Made by a program: the position numbers and the translations under genes. A stretch of DNA of 35,367 nucleotides from an uncultured Lachnospiraceae bacterium (lineage in GTDB: Bacteria; Bacillota; Clostridia; Lachnospirales; Lachnospiraceae). Location: NCBI GenBank assembly GCA_902774725.1, contig CACYJP010000024.1, positions 1 to 35,367 on the forward strand, given 5' to 3'. Numbering within the stretch: the first letter of the stretch is position 1; every line of letters starts with the position of its first letter. Under the pieces are notes generated by a model. The model saw only the letters and a list, made by a program, of their open reading frames with translations. It was not told the origin of the DNA and did no database searches. Below, piece after piece: positions 26,439 through 34,318 of the stretch.

Positions 26439-29400
26439 ATGTATTATTCAGCGATTGGACTGATTGCAATAGGTGTTTTGATAATTGTTAATCAGGATAT
26501 TCTCCGAAATCACAAAGAGTCATATGTGAGACCTGTATGGAAGGTATACAGGAGATTTTTGATTGCTGTTTTAGCATATTATATAACGGATGTACTTTGG
26601 GGAATTCTTGATAGTAATAAGCTTTCAAAACTTCTCTTTATCGATACAACAGTGTACTTTGTAGCTATGTCTATCGGAATACTCCTTTGGGCTGTTTTCG
26701 CTGTTGAATATCTTGAAGAGAAAAACAAGGTAGGAAGATTTCTTACCTTTACCGGACGTGTGATAGCAGGAATGATCACACTTCTGGTAATTATAAATAT
26801 ATTTACTCCGGTACTGTTTTCGGTAGATGATGACTGCACCTACCATGCACTTCCTGTGCGTTATGCTGTGCTGACATGTCAGATAGTGATGTTCCTGCTT
26901 ATTTCTGTTTTTGCAATTACATCCATGTTCAGACTGGAGAAGGATTCAGCCAGAAAATCACGTTTTCGAATACTTGCGTCATTTGGAATAATAATGGCTG
27001 TACTTCTTTTCATACAGCTTTTTTTCCCACTCCTTCCGGTTTATTCAATCGGATATATGTTAGGAACCTGCATGCTTCATACATTTGTGGCAAATGATGA
27101 AAAAGAGGAGTATAAGCGAGGTCTTAAGGAAAAAGAGAAAATCACAGAGTTTAATGATACTATCACATCTCTGTTAGATAATATGCCGGGAATGACATTT
27201 ACCAAGGATGCAAAAACCGGTGAGTATATCGCTTGTAATCAGGCTTTTGCAAGATTTGCACATAAGGATAATCCGAGTGAGGTTATAGGACGTATTGATG
27301 ATGAATTATTTGACGCTGAGACTGCAAAACGTTTTGTTGAGGATGACAGGATAGCGGTTTCTCTAAGTACACCTTATATATTCTTCGATGAGATTCAGGA
27401 CGAAAAGGGTGAGAGTCGTCAGCTTCAGACGACCAAAACAAAATATATCGATATATCCGGCAGACTATGCGTGCTTGGTATACGTCAGGATGTCACTGAT
27501 ATTGCAAGGATACAGCATGAAAATGCAATGACCAAGGAAGCTTATGAAAAAGCTGTAAGCACCAGCATGATGTACAACAATATTGCCAAGACGCTTGCCC
27601 GCGATTACATAGATATATACTACATAAATAAGGATTCTGAAGAGTTTGTTCAGTATCGAAAGGTTGCGGGAGAAGGTGCACTTACTGAGGTCAGGAGAGG
27701 CTGGCATTTCTTTAGTGATTGTAAGAATGAGCTTGCGGAGACAGTATATGATGAGGACAGAGCTTCCTTCTTAGAAGCGATGAACAGAAAGACTCTGATG
27801 AAGGCACTAAAGAGTAAAGATACATTTGCGATGACTTATCGACAGATGAGAGAAGGCGTACCGTTCTACGTAAACATGAAGATATCACTGATGGATGAAG
27901 AGCATTACATCATCATGGGAATTATGGATATTGATTCAGAGATGCGGGAAACCATAGCCAAGAATGAGGCGTTGGCAAATGCACTGAATTCCGTAGAACA
28001 GGCAAATAAAGCAAAAACTGATTTCTTATCTGGTATGAGTCATGAGATACGTACACCTATAAATACAATTGTAGGTCTTAAGACTCTGGCACTGAAGAAT
28101 AAAGACATAAATGATGAGACTCGGGATTATCTGAATAAGATCGGGGATAGTGCAAATAATCTTCTCTCTATTGTAGATGACATCCTCGATATGAGTCGTA
28201 TTGAGGCAGGTCGAGTAAGCCTGAATAAAGAAGAGTTTTCCTTTAGCTCTATGATGGAGCAGATAAATAGTATCGTGAAGCCTAAGTGCGAGGAAAAGGG
28301 ACTCAGCTTTGAAAATACAGTTCTTAATCAGGTTGGTGATTACTATTATGGTGACGACAAGAAGCTTAAGGATGTACTGTTTAATATTCTTTCAAATGCG
28401 GTGAAGTTCACTGAAGCTCCGGGCAGCGTTAAGGTGACAGTAGAGAAGCTGTCAGAGGAAAAAAACAGCGACAAGCTTCGTTTCTGTATCAAGGATACAG
28501 GAATTGGTATGGACGAAAAACAGATAGCCAGACTATTTGATGATTACTCAGAGGAAAATATAAAAAACAGAGCGAAGTTCGGAAGCAGCGGACTTGGAAT
28601 GGCTATTACAAAGAAGGCAGTGGAAATGATGGGCGGTGCTGTTTCTGTAAAATCCGAGAAGGGCGTTGGAACTGAGTTTACTGTTGTAGTTGTTTTAGAT
28701 AAATGTGATATAAATGAAAATGCTTCAGAAAGAATGCTTGATCTGAACTCGTTATATGTTCTGGTGGTTGATGATGATCTGATCGAAGTAGAGCATGTGA
28801 AAACAGTATTAGATGAAGTGGGTGTACGTGCTGATACCTGTACAAGCGGACAGGAGGCACTGAATAAAATGGCGCTTCAGAGCAGCAAGCAGGATCCGTA
28901 CAATCTCATTCTCATGGACTGGAATATGCCGGAAATGAATGGAATGACAACATCGGCAGAAATACGTAAGCTGTATGGTGAAAGCTGTACAGTTGTTGCC
29001 ATGACGGCATACAGCAGAGAAGATATACAGGACGAAGCGAATAGTGTTGGAGTTCATAACTTCATTACAAAACCTGTTTTTGAATCAAGTATTATAAGCA
29101 GCTTTGAACAGATAGCTCGTCGAAGTAAGGTACCTCTGTTCAAGGCGAAAAAACAGGCGAAGCTTTCAGGACGCAGAATCCTTCTCGCTGAGGATGTTGA
29201 TATAAATGCAGAAATAATAATGGATACGCTTGAACTGGAAAATATCAAGGTTGATCATGCCACAACCGGAAAAGTGGCAGTTGATATGTTCGAGAAGAGT
29301 ACGGCGGGAATATATGCAGCTATTCTGATGGATGTTCGTATGCCTGAGATGGATGGTCTTGAGGCTTCAAGAATCATACGAGCTATGGATAGGGAGGACG

Positions 29401-29561
29401 CTAAAAGGATTCCGATAATTGCACTTACTGCAAATACATTTGATGAGGATGTACAGCTTTCAATACAGGCAGGAATGAATGCTCATCTGACGAAGCCGGT
29501 GGAATCAAATGCTTTACTCCGGACTCTGGGTGAGCTGGTATACGAGGCTGAGCAGGGGTAG
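26439..29561 (+). CDS. Membrane hybrid histidine kinase with two receiver domains
   Basis: 1040 residues. The N-terminal part (about 1-225) has about seven membrane segments with no large extracellular domain. A PAS domain (LLDNMPGMTFTKDAKTGEY) and a second PAS-like region (about 360-510) follow, both closely resembling the same region of the preceding cyclase. Then HisKA (H535 in SGMSHEIRTP), ATPase domain (GSSGLGMAI), and two receivers: REC1 with VVDDD and D827 (LILMDWNMPEMNG), REC2 with AEDVD and D965 (LMDVRMPEMDG). REC2 is very like the receiver of the permease-kinase. GAGGA is 9 bases before ATG 26439. Two receivers without an output domain suggest phosphorelay to the HPt protein of the locus. 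Confidence 0.88.
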   Translation: MYYSAIGLIAIGVLIIVNQDILRNHKESYVRPVWKVYRRFLIAVLAYYITDVLWGILDSNKLSKLLFIDTTVYFVAMSIGILLWAVFAVEYLEEKNKVGRFLTFTGRVIAGMITLLVIINIFTPVLFSVDDDCTYHALPVRYAVLTCQIVMFLLISVFAITSMFRLEKDSARKSRFRILASFGIIMAVLLFIQLFFPLLPVYSIGYMLGTCMLHTFVANDEKEEYKRGLKEKEKITEFNDTITSLLDNMPGMTFTKDAKTGEYIACNQAFARFAHKDNPSEVIGRIDDELFDAETAKRFVEDDRIAVSLSTPYIFFDEIQDEKGESRQLQTTKTKYIDISGRLCVLGIRQDVTDIARIQHENAMTKEAYEKAVSTSMMYNNIAKTLARDYIDIYYINKDSEEFVQYRKVAGEGALTEVRRGWHFFSDCKNELAETVYDEDRASFLEAMNRKTLMKALKSKDTFAMTYRQMREGVPFYVNMKISLMDEEHYIIMGIMDIDSEMRETIAKNEALANALNSVEQANKAKTDFLSGMSHEIRTPINTIVGLKTLALKNKDINDETRDYLNKIGDSANNLLSIVDDILDMSRIEAGRVSLNKEEFSFSSMMEQINSIVKPKCEEKGLSFENTVLNQVGDYYYGDDKKLKDVLFNILSNAVKFTEAPGSVKVTVEKLSEEKNSDKLRFCIKDTGIGMDEKQIARLFDDYSEENIKNRAKFGSSGLGMAITKKAVEMMGGAVSVKSEKGVGTEFTVVVVLDKCDINENASERMLDLNSLYVLVVDDDLIEVEHVKTVLDEVGVRADTCTSGQEALNKMALQSSKQDPYNLILMDWNMPEMNGMTTSAEIRKLYGESCTVVAMTAYSREDIQDEANSVGVHNFITKPVFESSIISSFEQIARRSKVPLFKAKKQAKLSGRRILLAEDVDINAEIIMDTLELENIKVDHATTGKVAVDMFEKSTAGIYAAILMDVRMPEMDGLEASRIIRAMDREDAKRIPIIALTANTFDEDVQLSIQAGMNAHLTKPVESNALLRTLGELVYEAEQG

Positions 29562-29592
29562 AGAAGTACATAAGAAAATAGGAGGATTAATT

Positions 29593-30468
29593 ATGGCAGC
29601 ACCAAAAACAGAGCTTGCAGATTTTGTCGAAGCGGAAATAAAAAAATATGAAGGGATAATGGTTCCGGTTAAAGCCAGTCTTTCGGAGAGGATGTTAACT
29701 AAGAAGGTTCCTATTGAGAAGCTTCATCCAAATCCTGATGATGAGTTCTGCAGCAAGAAGGTTGGACCAAATTACAGTATATATAATCGCTATGTTCGTG
29801 CATTTCAGAAGTTTGGTACGATGGAGCAGAGCGTAACGGATGACCCTATTACGGTGGAAAAGGTACATCCGGATGGATATATGATTCTGAACGGACATCA
29901 CAGATGGGCTGCGGCTATGAGAGTCGGTATCAAGATGATTCCGGTAAAGATAGTCAATCTTACGAACGAAGTTGATATCCAGAAAATGCTACGTTCATCT
30001 CAGCATGATAAAAGAGCGGCGCTTGATCTCGACGAGGTTGTGTTTTGCTCCAAGGGTGGAGATATTGCAGAGAAATCACTTCCGTTTCCTATGAATAAGG
30101 TTTTTAAAGAGAGAATCAGACTGGGGCTTCCGGCGATTCTTCATTACCTTGGTCAGAAGGGCTATGACGTCTGGGTTTATACCGCGGGTTATTATTCTCT
30201 TGATTATATACAGGAATATTTCAAGAGATATTCTGTAAAGGTTGATGGAGTAGTTACGGGTATAACAAGAAAGGACAAACGTTTCTCGGCTGTAAAGAAA
30301 AAGGCTGAGACTGAGATAGCCAGAAAGTATAAAGAAACATTACATATAGATAGAGATGCTATAGTAAGAATCCTCCGCGAGGAAGGAAAGTTTGAAGAGT
30401 ACGAAATCAACGCTGAGCCTTCCGAATGGTCGAGAAAGGTAATTAGTATAATTCGTCATGTTAATTAA
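29593..30468 (+). CDS. ParB-like domain fused to HAD-like domain
   Basis: 291 residues from ATG 29593, with AGGAGG (29580-29585) 7 bases upstream. An earlier in-frame ATG at 29509 lies inside the kinase gene and is rejected. Residues about 35-125 read as a ParB/sulfiredoxin-fold domain: VPIEKLHPNP, then DPITVEK, and ILNGHHRWAAAMRVG (GHHR at 101-104), the position where ParB has its nucleotide-binding GERR-type motif. Residues about 143-291 read as a HAD-like domain: DLDEVV (D145, D147), VWVYTAGY (T197) and HIDRDA (about 251-256). No DNA-binding helix-turn-helix is visible, so a partition role is unlikely. A kinase- or nuclease-like activity paired with a phosphatase-like one is possible but unproven. 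It follows the kinase gene by 31 bases. Confidence 0.6.
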   Translation: MAAPKTELADFVEAEIKKYEGIMVPVKASLSERMLTKKVPIEKLHPNPDDEFCSKKVGPNYSIYNRYVRAFQKFGTMEQSVTDDPITVEKVHPDGYMILNGHHRWAAAMRVGIKMIPVKIVNLTNEVDIQKMLRSSQHDKRAALDLDEVVFCSKGGDIAEKSLPFPMNKVFKERIRLGLPAILHYLGQKGYDVWVYTAGYYSLDYIQEYFKRYSVKVDGVVTGITRKDKRFSAVKKKAETEIARKYKETLHIDRDAIVRILREEGKFEEYEINAEPSEWSRKVISIIRHVN

Positions 30469-30973
30469 AAGGAAACGTGAAAAAAATATAAGAAAAATGA
30501 GGGTTTCGTTTGATCTGGACGAAGTGCTTTTTGTGCTTCCCGAGACTCACAAAACGGAGCCTCCTCTTAGATTTCCTTTTAATCTGATATATAAGGAGCG
30601 GCTGAGACTCGGAACTCCTGATGTCATACATACGCTTCAGGAGCTGGGCTATGAGGTCTGGGTTTATACCTCATCCTTTAGAACAGAGAGCTATATCCGT
30701 CGTCTTTTTAAACATTACCATATAAGGTTTGATGGGATAGTAAACGGAACGCGTCACATGAAGGAGGTTCAGAGGGATAACAAACAGATGCTTCCGCAGA
30801 AGCTTCCGAACAGATACAGGATATCTCTTCATATAGATGATGAGGCGATAGTATGTACGCTTGGTAAGCAGTATGGCTATAATGTATTCCAATTAAATGC
30901 ACAGGACGATGACTGGAAAGAAAAAGTCATTGCCTGTGCAGATAAAATACGTAAACGTGATTTTGAAGAGTGA
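30458..30973 (+). CDS. HAD-like protein, paralogue of the upstream C-terminal domain
   Basis: 171 residues from ATG 30458, which overlaps the previous stop by 11 bases. ATG 30497 (MRVSFDLDEVLF) is a plausible alternative; neither has a good ribosome site. The body matches the HAD half of the preceding protein: DLDEVLF against DLDEVVF, IYKERLRLGTPDVIHTL against VFKERIRLGLPAILHYL, YEVWVYTSSF against YDVWVYTAGY, and HIDDEAIV against HIDRDAIV. The first motif keeps both Asp residues of HAD phosphohydrolases. The substrate is unknown. The pair seems to result from tandem duplication, with only the first copy joined to a ParB-like domain. Confidence 0.65.
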   Translation: MLIKRKREKNIRKMRVSFDLDEVLFVLPETHKTEPPLRFPFNLIYKERLRLGTPDVIHTLQELGYEVWVYTSSFRTESYIRRLFKHYHIRFDGIVNGTRHMKEVQRDNKQMLPQKLPNRYRISLHIDDEAIVCTLGKQYGYNVFQLNAQDDDWKEKVIACADKIRKRDFEE

Positions 30974-30978
30974 TCCGG

Positions 30979-31632
30979 TTACGGACGATCTGATGGAGGG
31001 CCACCAACCGGAGGACCACCAACAGGAGGTCTGCCTGCGGGAGGTGCGCCGAGTCCTACCGCCTTCACTACTATCGGTGCGATTATGATCGCAACTACAT
31101 ATCCGATAATTATGGATAACGGAAGTGTCTTTACCCAGTTCCCGAGCCACATATTTATCATAGGGGTGCCGGCTTTTGCTTCGGCTGGCATATTGGAGTA
31201 TGCGCGAGCTATACTAATAAAGCTGCATACTGCACTACATATGACAGCATTTACAACTGCCAGTGGAATTGAATTGATCAGGGTAAACTTCATTGAAGGA
31301 GGTTCGGCGTTAAACTTCCTGGCCATTGCTCTTCCTGCCTTTCCGAGAGGTAAGATTAGTGCAACAATAAGGCCTGCGATTATTGCCTCCAGAGCACTTG
31401 TGATAAACATTATCGGTGCAGGCGGCATACTTTCTAGCTCCTTAGCGCCGGCGTTATGTCTTGCGAGGAAAGCGAAAAAAAGTCCCATCACAAGTGACAT
31501 AACAACTGCCATAATGATATTTACCTTCTTTTCTTTTTTTTGCATTATTTTCCCCATATCAGCAGGGGGCATGCCATTCATTCTTTCTTCCATAAGCTTC
31601 TCCATAATTATTTTTTTATTTTCGGGTGACAA
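30979..31632 (-). CDS. Four-helix membrane protein with internal duplication (DUF2798-like)
   Basis: Up to 217 residues. Four membrane segments fall in two similar halves: INIIMAVV-type helix then a PxxxW/F-type helix (about 34-95), repeated at about 110-190, as in tandem DUF2798-like proteins. The tail is Pro/Gly-rich (PPVGGPPVGGPP) and the N terminus Met/Lys-rich. The start is uncertain: TTG 31632 is the longest, but ATG 31593 has GGAG 6 bases upstream, giving about 204 residues. Base composition and membrane-segment order favour this strand over the mirror-image plus-strand frame. It converges on the HAD-like gene with 5 bases between stops. Function unknown. Confidence 0.65.
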   Translation of the reverse strand: MSPENKKIIMEKLMEERMNGMPPADMGKIMQKKEKKVNIIMAVVMSLVMGLFFAFLARHNAGAKELESMPPAPIMFITSALEAIIAGLIVALILPLGKAGRAMARKFNAEPPSMKFTLINSIPLAVVNAVICSAVCSFISIARAYSNMPAEAKAGTPMINMWLGNWVKTLPLSIIIGYVVAIIIAPIVVKAVGLGAPPAGRPPVGGPPVGGPPSDRP

Positions 31633-31666
31633 TATAGAAAGACTGAAATAATAAGTCTATAAGTCA

Positions 31667-31695
31667 ATTTTAAAGGCAAACTCGGTCTATTTCAA
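31667..31695 (-). promoter_or_regulatory. Sigma-A-type promoter for the DUF2798-like gene
   Basis: On the minus strand, TTGAAA (31695-31690), a 17-base spacer, then TAAAAT (31672-31667). Transcription would start near 31660, upstream of every candidate start codon of the membrane protein, supporting that strand as coding. Confidence 0.55.
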
Positions 31696-31836
31696 CCTCA
31701 GATATAAAAAGAATGAAAATGATAAAAAAGAAAAAATCGCTTGTATGAGTTGATGGATATTTGATAAACTTTAAGAACGAATTATGGTAGTCTTTTTTAA
31801 ATTATCAGTTTAAGGATTTATTATAAGGAGTTTTAT

Positions 31837-32934
31837 ATGCTTTGGATAACGATTCTCTTTATTGCCCTCGCTCTGCTTATTTTGGGAATGATATATATGA
31901 CGTGGGCGGTTGGAAAGTTTTCTTTTATACAGAAAGCTTCAAAAGGAAAAAAGGCCAGGAGACGACTCTTCTCTTTTGGAATAGTTGCTCTTGTTTTTGC
32001 TTTGTTTACCGTGACGCTTTCTCTTGTAAATGCAGTGATCATTCTTCTGCATCTTGTAATCTTCAGAATACTGTATGGATTTATTTTTGCAATCATCAAA
32101 AAAGTCAGAAAGAAGGATTATAAGGTTTACTGGCAGGCGTGGTTTGCACTTGTCACATGTATCATATATCTGGCAGTCGGCTTCTATTTATGTAAGCATG
32201 TCTGGGTAACCAGATACGAGCTGTTGACAGCTAAGGACCTGGGCGGACTAAGGGTGGCTATGTTTGCAGACTCACACCTGGGAACTACATTTGACGGAAA
32301 AAAGCTGGGCGAATATCTCGAGGATATGATGGCGGAGTCGCCGGATATAATTGTAATTCCGGGAGATATGATAGATGACGGAACAAGCCGAGAGGATATG
32401 ATAGAGTGCTGCAGAGTTCTTGGAAGTGTTAAGCCGAAGTACGGTGTATGGTTTGCCTACGGTAACCATGACAGAGGTTATTACCGTGATGAGGATAGCT
32501 CATTTACAAACGAAGAATTTGTAAGCGAGATGGAAAAAAACGGTGTTCATATCCTTTGCGATGAGGTAGAGCTGATCGATGACAGATTCTATCTGATCGG
32601 TAGAGATGATAAGTCAAACTCTTCGCGCACCACAATAGGTGACCTCACAAAGGATCTTGATCAGAGTAAATATATGCTTGTGCTTGATCACCAGCCGAAT
32701 GATTATGATAATGAAGCAGCCGCGAAGGCTGATCTTGTTCTTTCAGGACATACGCACGGAGGGCAGATGCTACCTGTTACATTTCTCGGAGAATATATAG
32801 GTGCAAATGACAGAACCTATGGTTACGAAAGAAAGCAGGATACAGACTTTATAGTTACCTCAGGTATATCTGACTGGGCTATACTTTTCAAAACAGGAAC
32901 TAAGTCTGAGTACGTTATAATTGATATAAAATAA
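31837..32934 (+). CDS. Membrane-anchored metallophosphoesterase (YkuE-like)
   Basis: 365 residues. About four N-terminal membrane segments (about 1-130) are followed by a calcineurin-type phosphoesterase domain with every metal motif: D145-S-H147, G-D177 (IPGDMIDD), GNHD (209-212), and SGHTHGGQ (303-310). Relatives such as YkuE act on membrane lipids or undecaprenyl-linked or UDP-sugar pyrophosphates; the substrate here is not predictable. AAGGAG precedes ATG 31837. The spacer of about 200 bases upstream is AT-rich and holds the divergent promoter; a plus-strand promoter is not clear. Confidence 0.9.
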   Translation: MLWITILFIALALLILGMIYMTWAVGKFSFIQKASKGKKARRRLFSFGIVALVFALFTVTLSLVNAVIILLHLVIFRILYGFIFAIIKKVRKKDYKVYWQAWFALVTCIIYLAVGFYLCKHVWVTRYELLTAKDLGGLRVAMFADSHLGTTFDGKKLGEYLEDMMAESPDIIVIPGDMIDDGTSREDMIECCRVLGSVKPKYGVWFAYGNHDRGYYRDEDSSFTNEEFVSEMEKNGVHILCDEVELIDDRFYLIGRDDKSNSSRTTIGDLTKDLDQSKYMLVLDHQPNDYDNEAAAKADLVLSGHTHGGQMLPVTFLGEYIGANDRTYGYERKQDTDFIVTSGISDWAILFKTGTKSEYVIIDIK

Positions 32935-32968
32935 AAGCTGTAAATTGATATAAAAAAAACGATAAAAG

Positions 32969-32997
32969 TTGACTATGGTTGTTTAGAAATATATAAT
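32969..32997 (+). promoter_or_regulatory. Near-consensus sigma-A promoter
   Basis: TTGACT (32969-32974), a 17-base spacer and perfect TATAAT (32992-32997). Start of transcription near 33004, about 30 bases before the zinc-ribbon membrane protein. The strongest promoter in the window. Confidence 0.85.
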
Positions 32998-33034
32998 TAT
33001 CAGTAGATTTTAAAACTGAAAGGTGGGAATAAGT

Positions 33035-33529
33035 ATGTATTGTAATAATTGCGGTGGATTTGTTCAGGATGGTTCTCCGAACTGCCCTAACTGCGGAGCA
33101 ATGATGGGGGTACCTGGTGATCAGGGTTATGGACAGGCTATGGGACAGCCGATGGGACAGCCGATGGGCCAGCAGGGCTATGGCCAGCCAATGGGTCAGC
33201 AGGGTTATGGCCAGATGGGCTATGGACAGCCAATGGGCTACGCTTCACGGCAGCCGGCTCATGGTTTAGCAGTTGCCAGTCTTGTTCTTGGAATACTTCC
33301 TTTTTTGATCTGCTGGATTGGAGAAGGAGTCGGCTATATAATTGGTCTTATTATGGCTATCGTAGGAATAGTTCTTGCAGCTGTTGCAAAGAAACAGGGA
33401 AACAAAAGTGGTATAGCAACTGCAGGACTTGCTGTTAGTATAGTTGCTCTGGCATTAGGATTAATACTCTTGTTTATTGCTATGATATATGTTGCAAATA
33501 ATCCATTATATAGATATAAGTGGTATTAA
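33035..33529 (+). CDS. Zinc-ribbon membrane protein, DUF4190-like
   Basis: 164 residues from ATG 33035, with AGGTGGG 7 bases before; the in-frame GTG 33023 lies inside that site. The N terminus is a zinc ribbon with Cys3, Cys6, Cys17 and Cys20 (MYCNNCGG, NCPNCG). A Gly/Gln/Met/Pro/Tyr-rich stretch (about 27-72) is built from GQPMGQ and QQGYGQ units. Two membrane segments follow (about 85-118 and 125-155) in the style of DUF4190: GLAVASLVLGILPF and KSGIATAGLAVSIVAL. Function is unknown. It is transcribed alone, between a near-consensus promoter and a bidirectional terminator. Confidence 0.85.
   Translation: MYCNNCGGFVQDGSPNCPNCGAMMGVPGDQGYGQAMGQPMGQPMGQQGYGQPMGQQGYGQMGYGQPMGYASRQPAHGLAVASLVLGILPFLICWIGEGVGYIIGLIMAIVGIVLAAVAKKQGNKSGIATAGLAVSIVALALGLILLFIAMIYVANNPLYRYKWY
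33120..33243 (+). repeat. Coding minisatellite in the zinc-ribbon protein
   Basis: Imperfect repeats of ATGGGACAGCC and CAGCAGGGYTATGGCCAG encode the Gly/Gln/Met-rich stretch. Probably variable in length. Confidence 0.75.
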
Positions 33530-33533
33530 AATC

Positions 33534-33567
33534 AAAAGCCCTTTCGGTTGAGCGAAAGGGCTTTTTT
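33534..33567. terminator. Bidirectional terminator between convergent genes
   Basis: Perfect 13-bp stem (33534-33546 with 33553-33565), 6-base loop, six T on the plus side and an A-run on the left that gives T's on the minus strand. Serves the zinc-ribbon gene and the convergent response regulator. Confidence 0.92.
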
Positions 33568-33578
33568 GATGAAGTATA

Positions 33579-34226
33579 CTATATATGCTTGTAGTACAAA
33601 ATCGCGATATTTGTTCTGTCTCTCAGCTCCAGCTTGGAAAGTATGGAGCTGATGTAGTTTCTGACTGTTCCCTCAGAAAGAAAGAGCTTATCTGCGATTT
33701 CTTTGTTTGAAAGGCCGTCGGCTATAGAGCGTATTATTTCATACTCCTGATTGGTAAGTCCGAAGGCTTCATAATCGAAGGCTGAGGTCTTGCTTTCGTT
33801 TCCATCATCATGTCCTGGAATCAGTATGTTCGGAAGCTTTTCGGTTATCTCATTTCCGAATACAGACTGCCCGCTGTTCACAGCCTTTAGAGAAGGAACG
33901 ATAGAATCGAAGTCCTGCTTGATTATATATCCCTTTGCTCCGATGGAAAGTGCCTTTACTATATATTCATCATCGTTAAAGGTTGTGAGGAACAGAAGCT
34001 TCGCGTCCGGAAATTCTGAAAGAATAGTCTCGCCCGCCTCAAGTCCTGTCATTCCTGCCATCCTGATATCACTGAGCAGTACATCCGGCCTATGCTCACG
34101 GTAAAGTCTTATTGCATCCTCGCCGGATTCGCCCGTTGCAAGCACCTCGATCTCAGGGTCAGATTCTATTATAGTTTTAAGTGACATAGCTACAAGCCTG
34201 TCATCATCTATCACGATTACCTTCAT
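33579..34226 (-). CDS. NarL/LuxR-family response regulator
   Basis: 215 residues. Receiver domain with acidic pocket DDD (7-9), phospho-acceptor Asp53 (LLSDIRMAG), Thr81/82 and Lys103, then a LuxR-type helix-turn-helix (about 148-212) with LSNKEIADKLFLSEGTVRNY. GGTGA lies 5 bases upstream of ATG 34226. It is downstream of, and on the same strand as, a HisKA_3-type kinase (93-base gap), the usual pairing for this regulator class. Targets are unknown; no transporter or efflux gene is next to it within the window. Confidence 0.93.
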   Translation of the reverse strand: MKVIVIDDDRLVAMSLKTIIESDPEIEVLATGESGEDAIRLYREHRPDVLLSDIRMAGMTGLEAGETILSEFPDAKLLFLTTFNDDEYIVKALSIGAKGYIIKQDFDSIVPSLKAVNSGQSVFGNEITEKLPNILIPGHDDGNESKTSAFDYEAFGLTNQEYEIIRSIADGLSNKEIADKLFLSEGTVRNYISSILSKLELRDRTNIAILYYKHI

Positions 34227-34318
34227 TCTGTCACCTCATGTTTTTATTTTAATTCTTTGATTTTAGCTTCTTTGTTTATATTTTGGTTCTATGTTTTTTT
34301 TGTTCTATGGTTTTTCGG

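Noticed and set aside
29509-29592. Longer N terminus for the ParB-HAD protein
   Set aside because: It overlaps the kinase gene, and AGGAGG at 29580-29585 clearly selects ATG 29593.
31085-31651. 188-codon hydrophobic frame on the plus strand opposite the DUF2798-like gene
   Set aside because: Antisense of membrane-coding codons is also hydrophobic. The minus strand has the better promoter, charged ends and internal duplication.
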